Shown piece after piece: positions 28,701 to 38,180 of a stretch of DNA of 64,000 bases. Each line of letters opens with the position of its first letter. Positions within the stretch are counted from its first letter, which is position 1. The translations under genes were made by a program, and so were the position numbers. The notes beneath the pieces were generated by a model. It saw nothing but the letters and a program-made list of their open reading frames with translations. It did no database searches and was not told the origin of the DNA. Origin of the DNA: Alphaproteobacteria bacterium LSUCC0684 (lineage in GTDB: Bacteria > Pseudomonadota > Alphaproteobacteria > Puniceispirillales > UBA1172); assembly GCA_041228335.1 (NCBI GenBank), contig CP166130.1:1450638-1514637 (forward strand), given 5' to 3'.

Positions 28701-30187
28701 TCTTCTTCCCGTGGGATAATCTCGATTTTCCTTGTTGAATATTCCTGCATTGCCTCAACACGTCTTGCATAAAGCATGGATTGTTTGCCCATTGTTGCGA
28801 CAGGAAAAGCAATGCTTATCGTCTTTTGTCTCGAAACTATCCCGATCTTTCTGATAATCGCCGGTATACCGCCACTTATGGTCATCATCATTCGCAAGGT
28901 GAGGCCGATAAACCGCGCGGATTTTCGTTCTTTCCTGCTTAACATGCCCTTGAACAGTGATCTTTTCGGGAATTTGCCTGTATAGCGGATATAGAGAACG
29001 GCGGCCATCCAGACACGTTCGGAATGCTCGATGCCAACCACTGAAAGCCCGAGCATTTTATCAATGGCAAGGATGCCTCTGTAGTCGGGATGCTCAAGCC
29101 AGCAGAGATCAGCAAGATAGCAGCTGGCCCTCGCCAGACGGCCCAGGGTCGGCGGCAGATCAACCAGTAACGGGTCTAGCGATGATGCAAGAACAGGCCC
29201 AAGATTTTCAAACCGGTAGGACATGCTGCCATATTCCGCCACACCTGCAATCAACGGGTCGATCCCAGCGATGGCACTGTCCAGTTGATCAAAGAGAATC
29301 CCCTCTCGCAATCCATAACTGGAGAAGATGATCTTCTCCGGCTTCATCACCTTGATGATGGATCTCATGACGCGGTTACCCTGACGCATGCTGCCATATC
29401 TGGCTGGTGGAATCCCCTTTATGATACCTTCCGCGGCATCAACCTTTTCCATGAGTGAGAGCAATTGATCCGCTTCCAGACAAAGCCCATGGACAATATC
29501 AACGCGGTTTTTGCGAAGAGAGGCATAGGCGGTTGCGAGCGCTCTCCAGACACCTCCAACCGCATAGAACGTCCCGCCCTTCTCTTCGGCCAGCCAACCC
29601 AGTTTCACCAGTTCGGCATGAATCACTTTTTCAGGAAGATCAAGAAGGTGGCCAAGCTGGAGGCTGCCGTTCTTTGCTTCACGGAGATCTTGTCCCGGAA
29701 CAATGTTCAGCATTTCAAGGCTACCGCCACCGATATCCCCGACGACACCATTAACCTCAACGAAGCCGCTCAGTACGCCTTTGGCCGACAGCATCGCCTC
29801 TTCCGAACCTTTGAGAATACGGATGGGAACACCCAGCAGGGATTCAGCCGGTGCAAGGAAATCCATTTTGTTGGACGCGCGTCGCACCGCTTCTGTTGCA
29901 AAAACCTCCAGCCGTTCAACCTCGCTGTTTCTGAAGATCATGGCAAAACGGGACAGGGTTTCCATCGCATGATCTATCCGGTCCTTCGCCAGTACACCAT
30001 GTTCATTCACGCCTTCACCAAGACGGCAAACCTCACGCTCATTGAACTGTGGATGCGGCAACCGGCCACCGGCACGATAAATCACGAGACGGATCGAGTT
30101 AGACCCGATATCAATCAGTGCAATTCGCTTATCGCTGATAATTTCTTCCGGGGAGAGACTACGGAGATTGTCCAAGACAGCAACCAT
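28697..30187 (-). CDS. ppx: Exopolyphosphatase / guanosine pentaphosphatase family protein
   Basis: 496 residues. Releases phosphate from the ends of polyphosphate; relatives also cleave pppGpp. The actin-like ATPase fold shows ALIDIGSNSIRLVIY, EVFATEAVRRASN, VVGDIGGGSLEM and FYAVGGVWRALA. The C-terminal part is a helical HD-like region. It begins one base after the ppk stop, so kinase and phosphatase of polyphosphate are made together. Confidence 0.93.
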   Translation of the reverse strand: MVAVLDNLRSLSPEEIISDKRIALIDIGSNSIRLVIYRAGGRLPHPQFNEREVCRLGEGVNEHGVLAKDRIDHAMETLSRFAMIFRNSEVERLEVFATEAVRRASNKMDFLAPAESLLGVPIRILKGSEEAMLSAKGVLSGFVEVNGVVGDIGGGSLEMLNIVPGQDLREAKNGSLQLGHLLDLPEKVIHAELVKLGWLAEEKGGTFYAVGGVWRALATAYASLRKNRVDIVHGLCLEADQLLSLMEKVDAAEGIIKGIPPARYGSMRQGNRVMRSIIKVMKPEKIIFSSYGLREGILFDQLDSAIAGIDPLIAGVAEYGSMSYRFENLGPVLASSLDPLLVDLPPTLGRLARASCYLADLCWLEHPDYRGILAIDKMLGLSVVGIEHSERVWMAAVLYIRYTGKFPKRSLFKGMLSRKERKSARFIGLTLRMMMTISGGIPAIIRKIGIVSRQKTISIAFPVATMGKQSMLYARRVEAMQEYSTRKIEIIPREED

Positions 30188-30188
30188 T

Positions 30189-32381
30189 TCAGGAGTCTAT
30201 TTGCACCCTGCGGGAAGTGTTTTTGGACTTCTTCAGTGCTGAGCCACGCCCCGAAAGACTGGGATTGGTCATGAAGAAGTGATGGGCTGAAAATTCTTCC
30301 TCGCTATGGCCGGCAACACGGTGATAGCTGCCATCCGCGGCAAGTTGCCAACTGTTCAGTGTATCGTTAAGGTTGGCGGTCATTACCTGATCGATGATCT
30401 GGCGGTGCACGGTCGGGTTTTCAATCGGCATCATGATTTCCACTCGCCGATTGAGGTTTCGAGGCATCAGATCTGCCGAGGAAATATATACCTTTGCCTG
30501 ACCGGACGGCAGCGGTTTGCCATTTGCAAAGACGTAGATTCGGGCATGCTCGAGGAAACGCCCGATAAGCGAAGTCACCCGGATATTTTCCGACAAACCC
30601 GGCACACCCGGGCGCAGACAGCAAATCCCGCGGACAACACAATCAATCGGCACGCCTGCTCGGGATGCTTCGTAAAGCTTATCTATGCAGGCCGTATCAA
30701 CCAGCGAATTCACCTTGATCCAGATGCCGGAAGGCTCACCCGCTCTGGCCGCTTCGATTTCACGATCGACCGCTTCGGTAAATATCTTTCGTGCCGTGAC
30801 CGGTGCGTACCCGACTTTGTTTAGATTCTCGGGTTTGACATAGCTGGTCATGAAATTGAAAATCCGTACAATATCTGAGCAGATTTCAGGCTCTGACGTG
30901 AAAAAGGACAGATCGGTATAGATTTTCGCTGTTACCGGATGATAATTCCCGGTGCCGCAATGGGCATATGAACGCAAGACTCCATCTTCCTGCCGCACCA
31001 CAAGAGAGAGTTTGGCGTGGGTCTTCAAATCTACAAATCCGAACACAACCTGGACGCCGGCACGTTCAAGGTCACGGGCAAGCCTGATATTCACTTCTTC
31101 ATCAAAACGAGCCTTGATCTCCACCATCGCTGTCACGGATTTGCCTTGCTCGGCCGCCGAGATCAATGCCCGGACAATTGGCGAATCCGGTAGCGTGCGA
31201 TAGAGCGTCTGACGGATGGAAACAACCTTTGGGTCTTCAGCGGCCTGACGAAGAAACTGCAGAACGACATCAAAGCTTTCATAGGGATGATGGACCAAGA
31301 TATCCTTGGACCTGATGGCCGCAAAGCAGTCTCCGCCAAAATCCCTGATACGTTCGGGAAAACGCGGGGTATAGGCAGGAAACCTCAACTGATCCGGGCC
31401 ATAACCACAGAGCTGTTCCAGATCATTCAAGCCAATCATGCCGCCAACATGCGCGACATCCGCTTCATCAACCATCATGGCTTCAAGAAGGCTGCTGACA
31501 AAAGGTGTACGATCGGTGGTGGATGAAAGCTCAAGTGCGATCACATTGCCACGCCGCCTGGCTTTTAACGCTGTTTCAAACGTCGCAACCAGATCTTCGG
31601 CTTCTTCATCAACCTCAAGTTCGCTATCCCGCAACACCCGGAACATCACGTGGTTGGTAAGGGTATGACCCGGGAAGATCGACGCAAGATTCAGGATGAT
31701 TACATCTTCCAGCGCGATAAACCTGTCGTCCTGCCCGGGCAGATGAACAAACCTTTTGAGCTTGGGCGATATCAGGATCAACGCCTGCATAAAACGCCCT
31801 TTCTTGTTTTCAAGACCTAGAAACGCCCCAAAACCGCGGTTGGCAATAAACGGGAATGGATGCGCTGGATCAATGGCCATCGGGGCGATTACGGGAAGAA
31901 TTTCGGCGTTGAAATATTCTGCAAGGAAATGGCGATCGGCATCATTCAGCTCATCCCGCCCTACAACCGCCACCCCTTCCCTCGCAAGTAGCGAGAGAAG
32001 ATCAGGAAGAATGGCCTGCTGGCGTGCCAGAAGCAGGGAGACACGAGAGGAAATCGCCTCCAGCACATCCTGCGGCGAAGAAAGACTCTGATCATTTTCG
32101 AGCATGCCGCGCGCCACCTGTTGCTTCAGGCCGGCCACACGCACCATCATGAACTCATCAAGGTTATTGGCGGAGATGGCAAGAAAACGCAATCTTTCAA
32201 GAAGTGGGTGACGCGGGCTTTCGGATTCTGCCAGCACCCGCTCATTGAATGCCAGCCACGAGATCTCCCGATTGATAAGATGATGCTGATCTTCCATCCC
32301 GATTGGGGGGATAGGCATCGTTCCATCCGACACTGATGTCAGGGTAGATATGTCCATACCTGCTGGATTGATCGTGTTCAT
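30189..32381 (-). CDS. ppk1: Polyphosphate kinase 1
   Basis: 730 residues. Polymerises the terminal phosphate of ATP into polyphosphate at the membrane. The N-domain begins INREISWLAFNERVL and FLAISANNLDEFMMVRV, and the catalytic domain holds the autophosphorylated His in YAHCGTGNYHP and a second catalytic His near VRGICCLRPG and FLEHARIYVF. The start at 32381 is used because a frame open to 32609 would run into the upstream SDR gene. It lies between the SDR and ppx on the same strand. Confidence 0.95.
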   Translation of the reverse strand: MNTINPAGMDISTLTSVSDGTMPIPPIGMEDQHHLINREISWLAFNERVLAESESPRHPLLERLRFLAISANNLDEFMMVRVAGLKQQVARGMLENDQSLSSPQDVLEAISSRVSLLLARQQAILPDLLSLLAREGVAVVGRDELNDADRHFLAEYFNAEILPVIAPMAIDPAHPFPFIANRGFGAFLGLENKKGRFMQALILISPKLKRFVHLPGQDDRFIALEDVIILNLASIFPGHTLTNHVMFRVLRDSELEVDEEAEDLVATFETALKARRRGNVIALELSSTTDRTPFVSSLLEAMMVDEADVAHVGGMIGLNDLEQLCGYGPDQLRFPAYTPRFPERIRDFGGDCFAAIRSKDILVHHPYESFDVVLQFLRQAAEDPKVVSIRQTLYRTLPDSPIVRALISAAEQGKSVTAMVEIKARFDEEVNIRLARDLERAGVQVVFGFVDLKTHAKLSLVVRQEDGVLRSYAHCGTGNYHPVTAKIYTDLSFFTSEPEICSDIVRIFNFMTSYVKPENLNKVGYAPVTARKIFTEAVDREIEAARAGEPSGIWIKVNSLVDTACIDKLYEASRAGVPIDCVVRGICCLRPGVPGLSENIRVTSLIGRFLEHARIYVFANGKPLPSGQAKVYISSADLMPRNLNRRVEIMMPIENPTVHRQIIDQVMTANLNDTLNSWQLAADGSYHRVAGHSEEEFSAHHFFMTNPSLSGRGSALKKSKNTSRRVQIDS

Positions 32382-32457
32382 CGCATGCTCGCTGAAATAT
32401 GAAATTTTTATACCAGATATGGATATTCCCGACAAGAAAGGCTCTGCCCCAACTCCG

Positions 32458-33240
32458 TCAGAGGCTGGAATTGAATGCCCCTCCGTCAATGAGGAGATTC
32501 TGCCCCACCACATACCCAGCATGGGCGCTACACAGAAACGCGCAAGCCTGCCCAAATTCATTGATTTCCCCAATCCTGCCGCAGGGATTTGCGGCTTCTG
32601 CTGAAGCACGAATCTCCTCGACAGATCGACCTTCCTTTTCAGCCCGAGCCTGAAAAAGGCTGCTGATCCGATCCGTATTGAACTGGCCTGGCAGAAGATT
32701 GTTGATGGTAACGTTATGTCGCGCCACCTGACGCGCGATACCGGCGCAGAACCCCGTTAAACCAGCACGAGCGCCATTGGACATACCAAGCTGGGGGATG
32801 GGATTTTTCACGGATCCCGACGTGATGTTGACAATACGGCCAAACCGCTGATCAATCATCGGGTCAATAACTGCCTTGATAAGCTCAATTGGGGTCAGCA
32901 TGTTGGCGTTCAGCGCACTGATCCAGTCCTCACGCTCCCAGTCACGAAAATCACCAGGAGGCGGTCCGCCTGCGTTATTGACCAGAATATCAACGGTCTT
33001 ATCCGCCGCGCCAAGTACTGCAGCACGGCCTTCTTCGGTGGTGATATCCGCAGCAATTGCCTTGACATTTACACCATAGGTATCCCTTAGCCTATCTGCT
33101 GACGCATTCAATACATCCGCACTGCGTGCATTCATGATCAGATTGACGCCGTTTGCCGCCAGTTCTTCAGCACAGCCAAGCCCAAGCCCCTTGCTGGAAG
33201 CACAAACAATAGCCAAGCGTCCGCCAATTCCAAGATCCAT
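32458..33240 (-). CDS. SDR family protein lacking the YxxxK active-site pair
   Basis: 260 residues with a Rossmann fold: CASSKGLGLGCAEEL for the cofactor, NNAGGPPPGD after it, and ITSGS with the usual catalytic Ser. Where classical SDRs have YxxxK the alignment reads SNGAR in LGMSNGARAGLTGF, so Tyr and Lys are replaced by Ser and Arg. Such divergent SDRs occur in other proteobacteria with unknown substrates. It lies 19 nt after hdaA and 76 nt before ppk1 on the same strand, an unusual insertion in a common alphaproteobacterial order. Confidence 0.82.
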   Translation of the reverse strand: MDLGIGGRLAIVCASSKGLGLGCAEELAANGVNLIMNARSADVLNASADRLRDTYGVNVKAIAADITTEEGRAAVLGAADKTVDILVNNAGGPPPGDFRDWEREDWISALNANMLTPIELIKAVIDPMIDQRFGRIVNITSGSVKNPIPQLGMSNGARAGLTGFCAGIARQVARHNVTINNLLPGQFNTDRISSLFQARAEKEGRSVEEIRASAEAANPCGRIGEINEFGQACAFLCSAHAGYVVGQNLLIDGGAFNSSL

Positions 33241-33259
33241 AATTAATCCTTTCTATTTT

Positions 33260-33940
33260 CTAAAGTAGTCGAGGTTGATGCTGATCCAGCACTTCTCGTG
33301 CCATTGAAATCGTGGCTTTTTTCTTACGGGCAAGAGCGAGAGCATTAATTGCTGCAATGATTGCCTTTGCCGCGGAGAAACTGCGTTCCATCCGTTCAAC
33401 GATATAGCGGGCTACCTCCCCGTCAAGAGCAAGACCAAGATCATCTGCATGTTTCTGGACAAGCGCCATCAGAAGAGTATCATCCGGGGGCGTGATTTCA
33501 GCCGCCACCAGACCAGCGAGGCGCGAAGACACATCAGCCAGGACCCAAGCCATTTCAGCCACCGGCACCCGTGAAAGAACAAGGAGACTGCCTCCTTCTG
33601 CAATCCTGTTGAGGAGATGAAAAAGAACATCTTCAGGCCAGTCATTTCCCGGAAGTGGATGATCCAGCACCAGATGCGGTCTGGGCCCAAGCTCTTCAAG
33701 ATCAGCAGAAGTAAGGGCGTTGAGCAGTTTTGCTCCACTCTCTTTCATCCAGATGGCCGCAAGGTGAGATTTTCCTGCATCCGCTGGACCAAGCAGAAAC
33801 ACCCCTGATATGCGTCCCGGCCAATCCGGCCACCGGTCGATCCAGTCTGCAGCAAGAGCATTGCATCCCCCCAACACGAAATCTTCGCGCTCAAAGCTTG
33901 GTGTTGACATGAAGTCAATCGTAAATTGCGTTCTATTCAT
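33260..33940 (-). CDS. hdaA: DnaA-related replication inactivator HdaA
   Basis: 226 residues, a short AAA+ protein similar to DnaA domain III. With the sliding clamp, HdaA stimulates ATP hydrolysis by DnaA to prevent re-initiation. The Walker A site is GPADAGKSH, Walker B is LVLDHP, and an arginine-finger and lid region follows (VERMERSFSAAKAIIAAIN). The N-terminal region (MNRTQFTIDF) may hold a clamp-binding motif. It starts 9 nt after the DUF2066 gene. Confidence 0.9.
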   Translation of the reverse strand: MNRTQFTIDFMSTPSFEREDFVLGGCNALAADWIDRWPDWPGRISGVFLLGPADAGKSHLAAIWMKESGAKLLNALTSADLEELGPRPHLVLDHPLPGNDWPEDVLFHLLNRIAEGGSLLVLSRVPVAEMAWVLADVSSRLAGLVAAEITPPDDTLLMALVQKHADDLGLALDGEVARYIVERMERSFSAAKAIIAAINALALARKKKATISMAREVLDQHQPRLL

Positions 33941-33949
33941 CGGGGTATT

Positions 33950-35089
33950 CTACTGGTCCAATGGCAGAAGGTTAAGCCTTTCATTGCCTGCAGGATCAGG
34001 GCCGGGCCCAAGCATTAGCCCGGCAGATTCAAGGGCATAGGTAAGTGATCGCATCGAACTGTTAAGATTAACCCGCAAAAGCCCACCATCCGCGGCAACA
34101 TGCATCACGGCAATACTATGCACAGGGGCAAGTCCCTCAATGGTCTGGAGTGCATCAGCCCAGATTTTAACATCACTTGCGGGAACGAAAATAGCAACTG
34201 AAGCAACAGGTTCATGTGCAATAACATTTGTCTTGCGCCACACGTCTTCGATATTTCGGATCATTTCGCTGGAAAGCCATCTCAAGGTTTTTTCAGCCTT
34301 GTTGGCGGGAAGTAGCATATCATTAAGAGAGTAAAATTCGGACTCAAGCTTGCCATTGCGGTTATATATGCGGGCGGTCGCGTTCATATTCAACGATTGG
34401 CCATCCTCACTTTGTGCAATACCTGGAGTGACCGTGGTAATGATGACACGCTCGGCCTTCTCAAGGCGAGCTGCCGCGGCAATCATCTTCGCCTCCCCTC
34501 TTGCGATAGCTCCGGCTTCTACGGCACGCTCGGTCGCAAGATTTTCCGGCAGCGACAAGGTGACAAGCCCATCATGACCGGAGAGCTCTTCTCTCCAGGC
34601 TTCAAGCCAGTGATTGGGCTGACGCCAGATTCGCGGCTGTCCTGGGATATTCCAGACCGGAAGCACAAGCATACGTCCTGATACAAGTTCGGCATGAAGC
34701 TGTGATTTCTCAGCAAAATGAGCCCGAACCAGATCACGGTCGTAGCAGTAATCAAATTCCGCGATATATCGCTTGGGTAACACGGTCTCACGAACAAGTC
34801 TTGTATAATCGATCAGGTTGCTCACGTCTTCAGGGCTGATCTCATCCGGACCAGACTGCCAATCAAGCAGGAGTCTTGACGTAAGCTGACGCCAGGATTT
34901 TTCAACCCCCTGCTTCATCGCTATTGTGCGGGCGGCATTCCCGGAGTCGGATAAAGCTTCGACTTGAACGCCCTTAACAAGAAAGGCTGGCGCAGCGCAG
35001 CGTGTCTCAGCCATGGCATTCTCCGCACGGCCAAGGAAAACACTGACGCAAAGTGCCAGAATCAGCGTATAACGGTAGAAATACGACAT
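33950..35089 (-). CDS. DUF2066 domain protein, exported
   Basis: 379 residues with a signal peptide (LILALCVSVFLGRAENAMA). The mature part shows the DUF2066 pattern, beginning FLVKGVQVEALSDSGNAARTIAMKQGVEKSW. Function is unknown. Homologues commonly lie next to purM, and here it is divergent from purM with 47 nt between starts. On its own strand it leads a run that continues with hdaA, the SDR gene, ppk1 and ppx. Confidence 0.82.
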   Translation of the reverse strand: MSYFYRYTLILALCVSVFLGRAENAMAETRCAAPAFLVKGVQVEALSDSGNAARTIAMKQGVEKSWRQLTSRLLLDWQSGPDEISPEDVSNLIDYTRLVRETVLPKRYIAEFDYCYDRDLVRAHFAEKSQLHAELVSGRMLVLPVWNIPGQPRIWRQPNHWLEAWREELSGHDGLVTLSLPENLATERAVEAGAIARGEAKMIAAAARLEKAERVIITTVTPGIAQSEDGQSLNMNATARIYNRNGKLESEFYSLNDMLLPANKAEKTLRWLSSEMIRNIEDVWRKTNVIAHEPVASVAIFVPASDVKIWADALQTIEGLAPVHSIAVMHVAADGGLLRVNLNSSMRSLTYALESAGLMLGPGPDPAGNERLNLLPLDQ

Positions 35090-35136
35090 GATGAAACTCC
35101 GGATACCTTTATAAAGATAAGATCAGGACTGTCCAG

Positions 35137-36237
35137 ATGGAGGCTACCATAAGCAAGGAAAACAACAAAGATATCCCCCTCACCTATAGCTCTGCAGGGG
35201 TAAATATTGATGAAGGTGATGCTCTTATCGACGATATAGGTGCAGATACACGTCGGACGGCAAGACCAGGCGCCGATGCAACGCTCGGCGGTTTTGGAGC
35301 CATGTTTGATCTCAAAGCTGCGGGCTTCAGCGATCCGGTACTGGTGGCGGCTACCGATGGTGTGGGCACGAAACTCGAAGTTGCCCGCGCCTCAGGACAT
35401 CACCGAAGCCTCGGGATTGATCTTGTGGCCATGTGCGTTAATGATGTGCTGGCACAAGGAGCGATGCCGCTTTTTTTCCTTGATTATTATGCCACCGGCA
35501 AACTGGATCGGCGCATTGCTGCTGACGTTGTTGCAGGAATTGCCGATGGATGCGTGATGGCAGACTGCGCGCTGATCGGGGGAGAGACAGCAGAAATGCC
35601 AGGAGTCTACCCGGACGGCGGTTATGACCTCGCAGGTTTCTGCGTTGGCGCGATGGAACGAGGGCAGATGATTGACCCTGCCCGCACCCAGAAGGGTGAT
35701 GTGGCCATCGCTATTGCTTCAAGCGGCGCACATGCCAATGGCTTTTCCCTGATCCGCAAGATTGTAGACCGCACTGGCCTTGACTGGGCTGACGTCGCAC
35801 CATTTGCCCTGGACAAAACGCTGGGTGAGGCGATGCTTCAGCCTACATCTATTTATGTGAAAGCCATCAGGGACGTGATGACAAGACTTGGTGGGGTTGA
35901 TCGGATCCATGGACTTGCGCATATCACTGGTGGCGGGTTGATTGAAAATCCGCCTCGAGCTTTCAGAAAAGACCTTGCCCTTGAGCTTGATCTGGGCACA
36001 TGGGAGTTACCTTCCCTTTTCCAGTGGCTCATGGCTGAAGGATCTGTTCCGGGTGTGGAAATGGCGCGTGTCTTCAATTCCGGGATCGGCATGTTGATTT
36101 ATGTTGACGCGGCAGATGCGGAAGATGCTATCGAGGCCATTCGCTCGGCAGGGCATGACGCCTGGATCGCCGGTCAACTGGTTGACGATGCAGGGAATGG
36201 CCGCGTTCATCTGATCGGGCTGGATACCTGGGGCTGA
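35137..36237 (+). CDS. purM: Phosphoribosylformylglycinamidine cyclo-ligase
   Basis: 366 residues. Closes the imidazole ring to form AIR in purine synthesis. Family features: GADATLGGFGAMFDL, AATDGVGTKLEVA, GIDLVAMCVNDVLAQGA, GGETAEMPGVY and HITGGGLIENPPRA. Length is normal. It is followed by purN after a single base, so both purine steps are coupled. Confidence 0.97.
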   Translation: MEATISKENNKDIPLTYSSAGVNIDEGDALIDDIGADTRRTARPGADATLGGFGAMFDLKAAGFSDPVLVAATDGVGTKLEVARASGHHRSLGIDLVAMCVNDVLAQGAMPLFFLDYYATGKLDRRIAADVVAGIADGCVMADCALIGGETAEMPGVYPDGGYDLAGFCVGAMERGQMIDPARTQKGDVAIAIASSGAHANGFSLIRKIVDRTGLDWADVAPFALDKTLGEAMLQPTSIYVKAIRDVMTRLGGVDRIHGLAHITGGGLIENPPRAFRKDLALELDLGTWELPSLFQWLMAEGSVPGVEMARVFNSGIGMLIYVDAADAEDAIEAIRSAGHDAWIAGQLVDDAGNGRVHLIGLDTWG

Positions 36238-36238
36238 A

Positions 36239-36901
36239 ATGCCGCTTCGTCTGGGAATACTGATTTCGGGGCGCGGGAGTAATATGCTGGCTCTGCTCGA
36301 TTATGCCGCGCAGGATGAAACCGACATTGAAGTTGCGGTAGTTCTTGCCGATGGCGACGCCCCCGGCCTTGATATTGCCGCTGCCCGCGGCATCGCAACA
36401 GCCAATATCCCAAGGCTTAATGATGAAAACCGAAAAAATCATGAGTCTCGGCTAATTGCTAAGCTGGAATCCCATGGGGCAGAACTGATTTGTCTTGCTG
36501 GATTTATGCGTCTCGTCTCTGCCGAATTCTGTGCCCGGTTTGACGGCAGGCTGATCAATATTCACCCGTCTTTATTACCCAAACACAAAGGGCTTGACAC
36601 CCATGAGAAAGCTCTTGCAGATGGTGATCGCGAACATGGGTGCAGCGTCCATCTTGTTACTCCGGGAATGGATGAAGGTCCGGTCCTGGGCCAACGTCGG
36701 GTGGAAGTGCTTGAGAATGATACTAGCCGCACACTTGCAGATCGTGTTCTTGCCGAAGAACACCGCCTCTACCCACTGGTTGTCGGGGCGATTGCGGCTG
36801 GCCTGCTCAGCAAGCATGAAGGAAGATACAAGCTCAATCCTGGTGCTATAAAAGGGCGAATTGAAGGACTTCCCTTTCCCTTGAAATGGCCTGCTGATTA
36901 G
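36239..36901 (+). CDS. purN: Phosphoribosylglycinamide formyltransferase
   Basis: 220 residues. Transfers a formyl group from 10-formyl-tetrahydrofolate to GAR. Motifs are ILISGRGSNM at the start, CLAGFMRLVS, the catalytic INIHPSLLPKHKGLDTHEKAL, and VTPGMDEGPVLGQ with the catalytic Asp. The gene begins one base after the purM stop. Length is normal for the family. Confidence 0.97.
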   Translation: MPLRLGILISGRGSNMLALLDYAAQDETDIEVAVVLADGDAPGLDIAAARGIATANIPRLNDENRKNHESRLIAKLESHGAELICLAGFMRLVSAEFCARFDGRLINIHPSLLPKHKGLDTHEKALADGDREHGCSVHLVTPGMDEGPVLGQRRVEVLENDTSRTLADRVLAEEHRLYPLVVGAIAAGLLSKHEGRYKLNPGAIKGRIEGLPFPLKWPAD

Positions 36902-36953
36902 TCCATAAATATTTTACGCAAAATACACGCTGATAACAACTTGGGGGACCCCG

Positions 36954-37085
36954 ATGGACACAACCAATTTTGACAGTCATGCTCGTCAGCACCTCAACAC
37001 CTATAAAGGGTTCATGACCTTTTCCAAGATCTCTGTCATTGCCATTGCCACTGTTCTGGTATTGATGGCTATCTTTTTACTTTAA
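36954..37085 (+). CDS. aa3-type cytochrome c oxidase subunit IV-like small membrane protein
   Basis: 43 residues. The N-terminal HARQHLNTYKGFMTFSKIS followed by a single hydrophobic helix (VIAIATVLVLMAIFLL) matches the bacterial aa3-oxidase subunit IV family, which packs against the oxidase core in the inner membrane. GGGGGA lies just before the ATG. It stands alone after purN, away from any oxidase operon in this window, and ends in a strong bidirectional terminator. Confidence 0.8.
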   Translation: MDTTNFDSHARQHLNTYKGFMTFSKISVIAIATVLVLMAIFLL

Positions 37086-37103
37086 GCTTCAACACCAGCT
37101 ATG

Positions 37104-37136
37104 AAAAAAGGGCCGTTCAACGGCCCTTTTTCTTTT
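37104..37136. terminator. Bidirectional intrinsic terminator between the subunit IV-like gene and ndk
   Basis: Stem GGGCCG and CGGCCC around the loop TTCAA, flanked by six A on the left and CTTTTTCTTTTC on the right. It can stop transcription of the plus-strand small gene and of ndk from the minus strand. Confidence 0.9.
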
Positions 37137-37153
37137 CTTTCAGGGTAGATTGC

Positions 37154-37576
37154 CTAGCCGGTGATTTCATCTTCATCGAAGAAAAAGTTGATTTCAATCG
37201 CAGCATTTTCAAGACTGTCTGACCCATGAACGGAATTTGCCTCGATGCTTTCCGCAAAATCTTTACGGATTGTGCCTTCGGCAGCATCTGCCGGATTTGT
37301 TGCGCCCATGATTTCACGGTTGCGGGCAACGGCGTTCTCACCTTCCAGCACCTGCACAACCACTGGCCCCGATGTCATGAATGCGACAAGATCATTGAAA
37401 AAAGGCCGTTCTTTGTGAACTGCGTAAAAGCCTTCCGCCTGATCACGGGTCATGTTGATGCGCTTTTGGGCAACTATGCGGAGGCCACCTTCTTCAAGGC
37501 GAGCGGCAACCTGGCCAGTGATATTGCGGCGAGTCGCATCCGGCTTGATAATGGAAAAGGTACGTTCGAGAGCCAT
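37154..37576 (-). CDS. ndk: Nucleoside diphosphate kinase
   Basis: 140 residues. Exchanges terminal phosphates among nucleoside di- and triphosphates. The start [44 protein letters not shown] and the phospho-histidine site NSVHGSDS are all present. It is 141 nt downstream of holC on the same strand and ends at the bidirectional terminator. Confidence 0.97.
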   Translation of the reverse strand: MALERTFSIIKPDATRRNITGQVAARLEEGGLRIVAQKRINMTRDQAEGFYAVHKERPFFNDLVAFMTSGPVVVQVLEGENAVARNREIMGATNPADAAEGTIRKDFAESIEANSVHGSDSLENAAIEINFFFDEDEITG

Positions 37577-37624
37577 GTCATATCCTTTGAAATTGGGGTG
37601 ATGCAGGTCTGCCCTGCTGTCCTG

Positions 37625-37645
37625 CCCGCCTTATAGAGAGGCGGG
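37625..37645 (-). other. Hairpin in the holC-ndk spacer
   Basis: CCCGCC at 37625-37630 and GGCGGG at 37640-37645 form a 6-bp GC stem with a 9-nt loop, about 50 nt upstream of the ndk start. No T-run follows on the minus strand, so it is not a classical terminator; it may be a leader structure of ndk. Confidence 0.3.
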
Positions 37646-37717
37646 TGCCCCTTGGCAAGCCTCATATGAAAGAAAGAGGTCACCGCGAGCCATCATGAAC
37701 CAAAATTCATCCGGGGT

Positions 37718-38173
37718 TCAAGCACTCTGGGTCCAGCGGCCGGTCTCTTCCTGCTGCCAGTAGCTGAGATCATGGCCAGCATCGCCAAGAGCTTTCCACT
37801 GGGTTCGGGCTTCAGCCACCGCCGTATCCAGATGCCCGTCAAAGAGAATGAAGACACGTTCCGCCTCATCTGGCAATTGCGGCATTCGGCCATCAATGAG
37901 GAAGAAAAAGGTGGCGTTGTTCGGGTTTGAGCTGATATCCCCTGTCAGCCAGATCGGACAGATGGCGGCATCTTCATCATCTCTGCCAGTTACGCCATGA
38001 GGCAGCCAGCTTTCAGGCTGACGTGACCATATTGCGGTGGAAAACTGGCCAAGTCGTGCCTCATCACAGCAAACAACAGCTCTTTTTTCGGCAGCCATGG
38101 TCTTGGCCAGCAACGGCGGCAGAGCTTCATCAGCACCATGCCTTGTCAGATGATAGAATGCTACTGCCGCCAT
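37718..38173 (-). CDS. holC: DNA polymerase III chi subunit
   Basis: 151 residues. The chi subunit links the clamp loader to single-stranded DNA-binding protein. The start VAFYHLTRHGADEALPPLLAK, VVCCDEARLGQFSTAIWSR, PIWLTGD and the end YWQQEETGRWTQSA are typical of the alphaproteobacterial form. It begins 7 nt after the pepA stop, and the pepA-holC pairing is common in proteobacteria. Confidence 0.92.
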   Translation of the reverse strand: MAAVAFYHLTRHGADEALPPLLAKTMAAEKRAVVCCDEARLGQFSTAIWSRQPESWLPHGVTGRDDEDAAICPIWLTGDISSNPNNATFFFLIDGRMPQLPDEAERVFILFDGHLDTAVAEARTQWKALGDAGHDLSYWQQEETGRWTQSA

Positions 38174-38180
38174 CTCAGGA

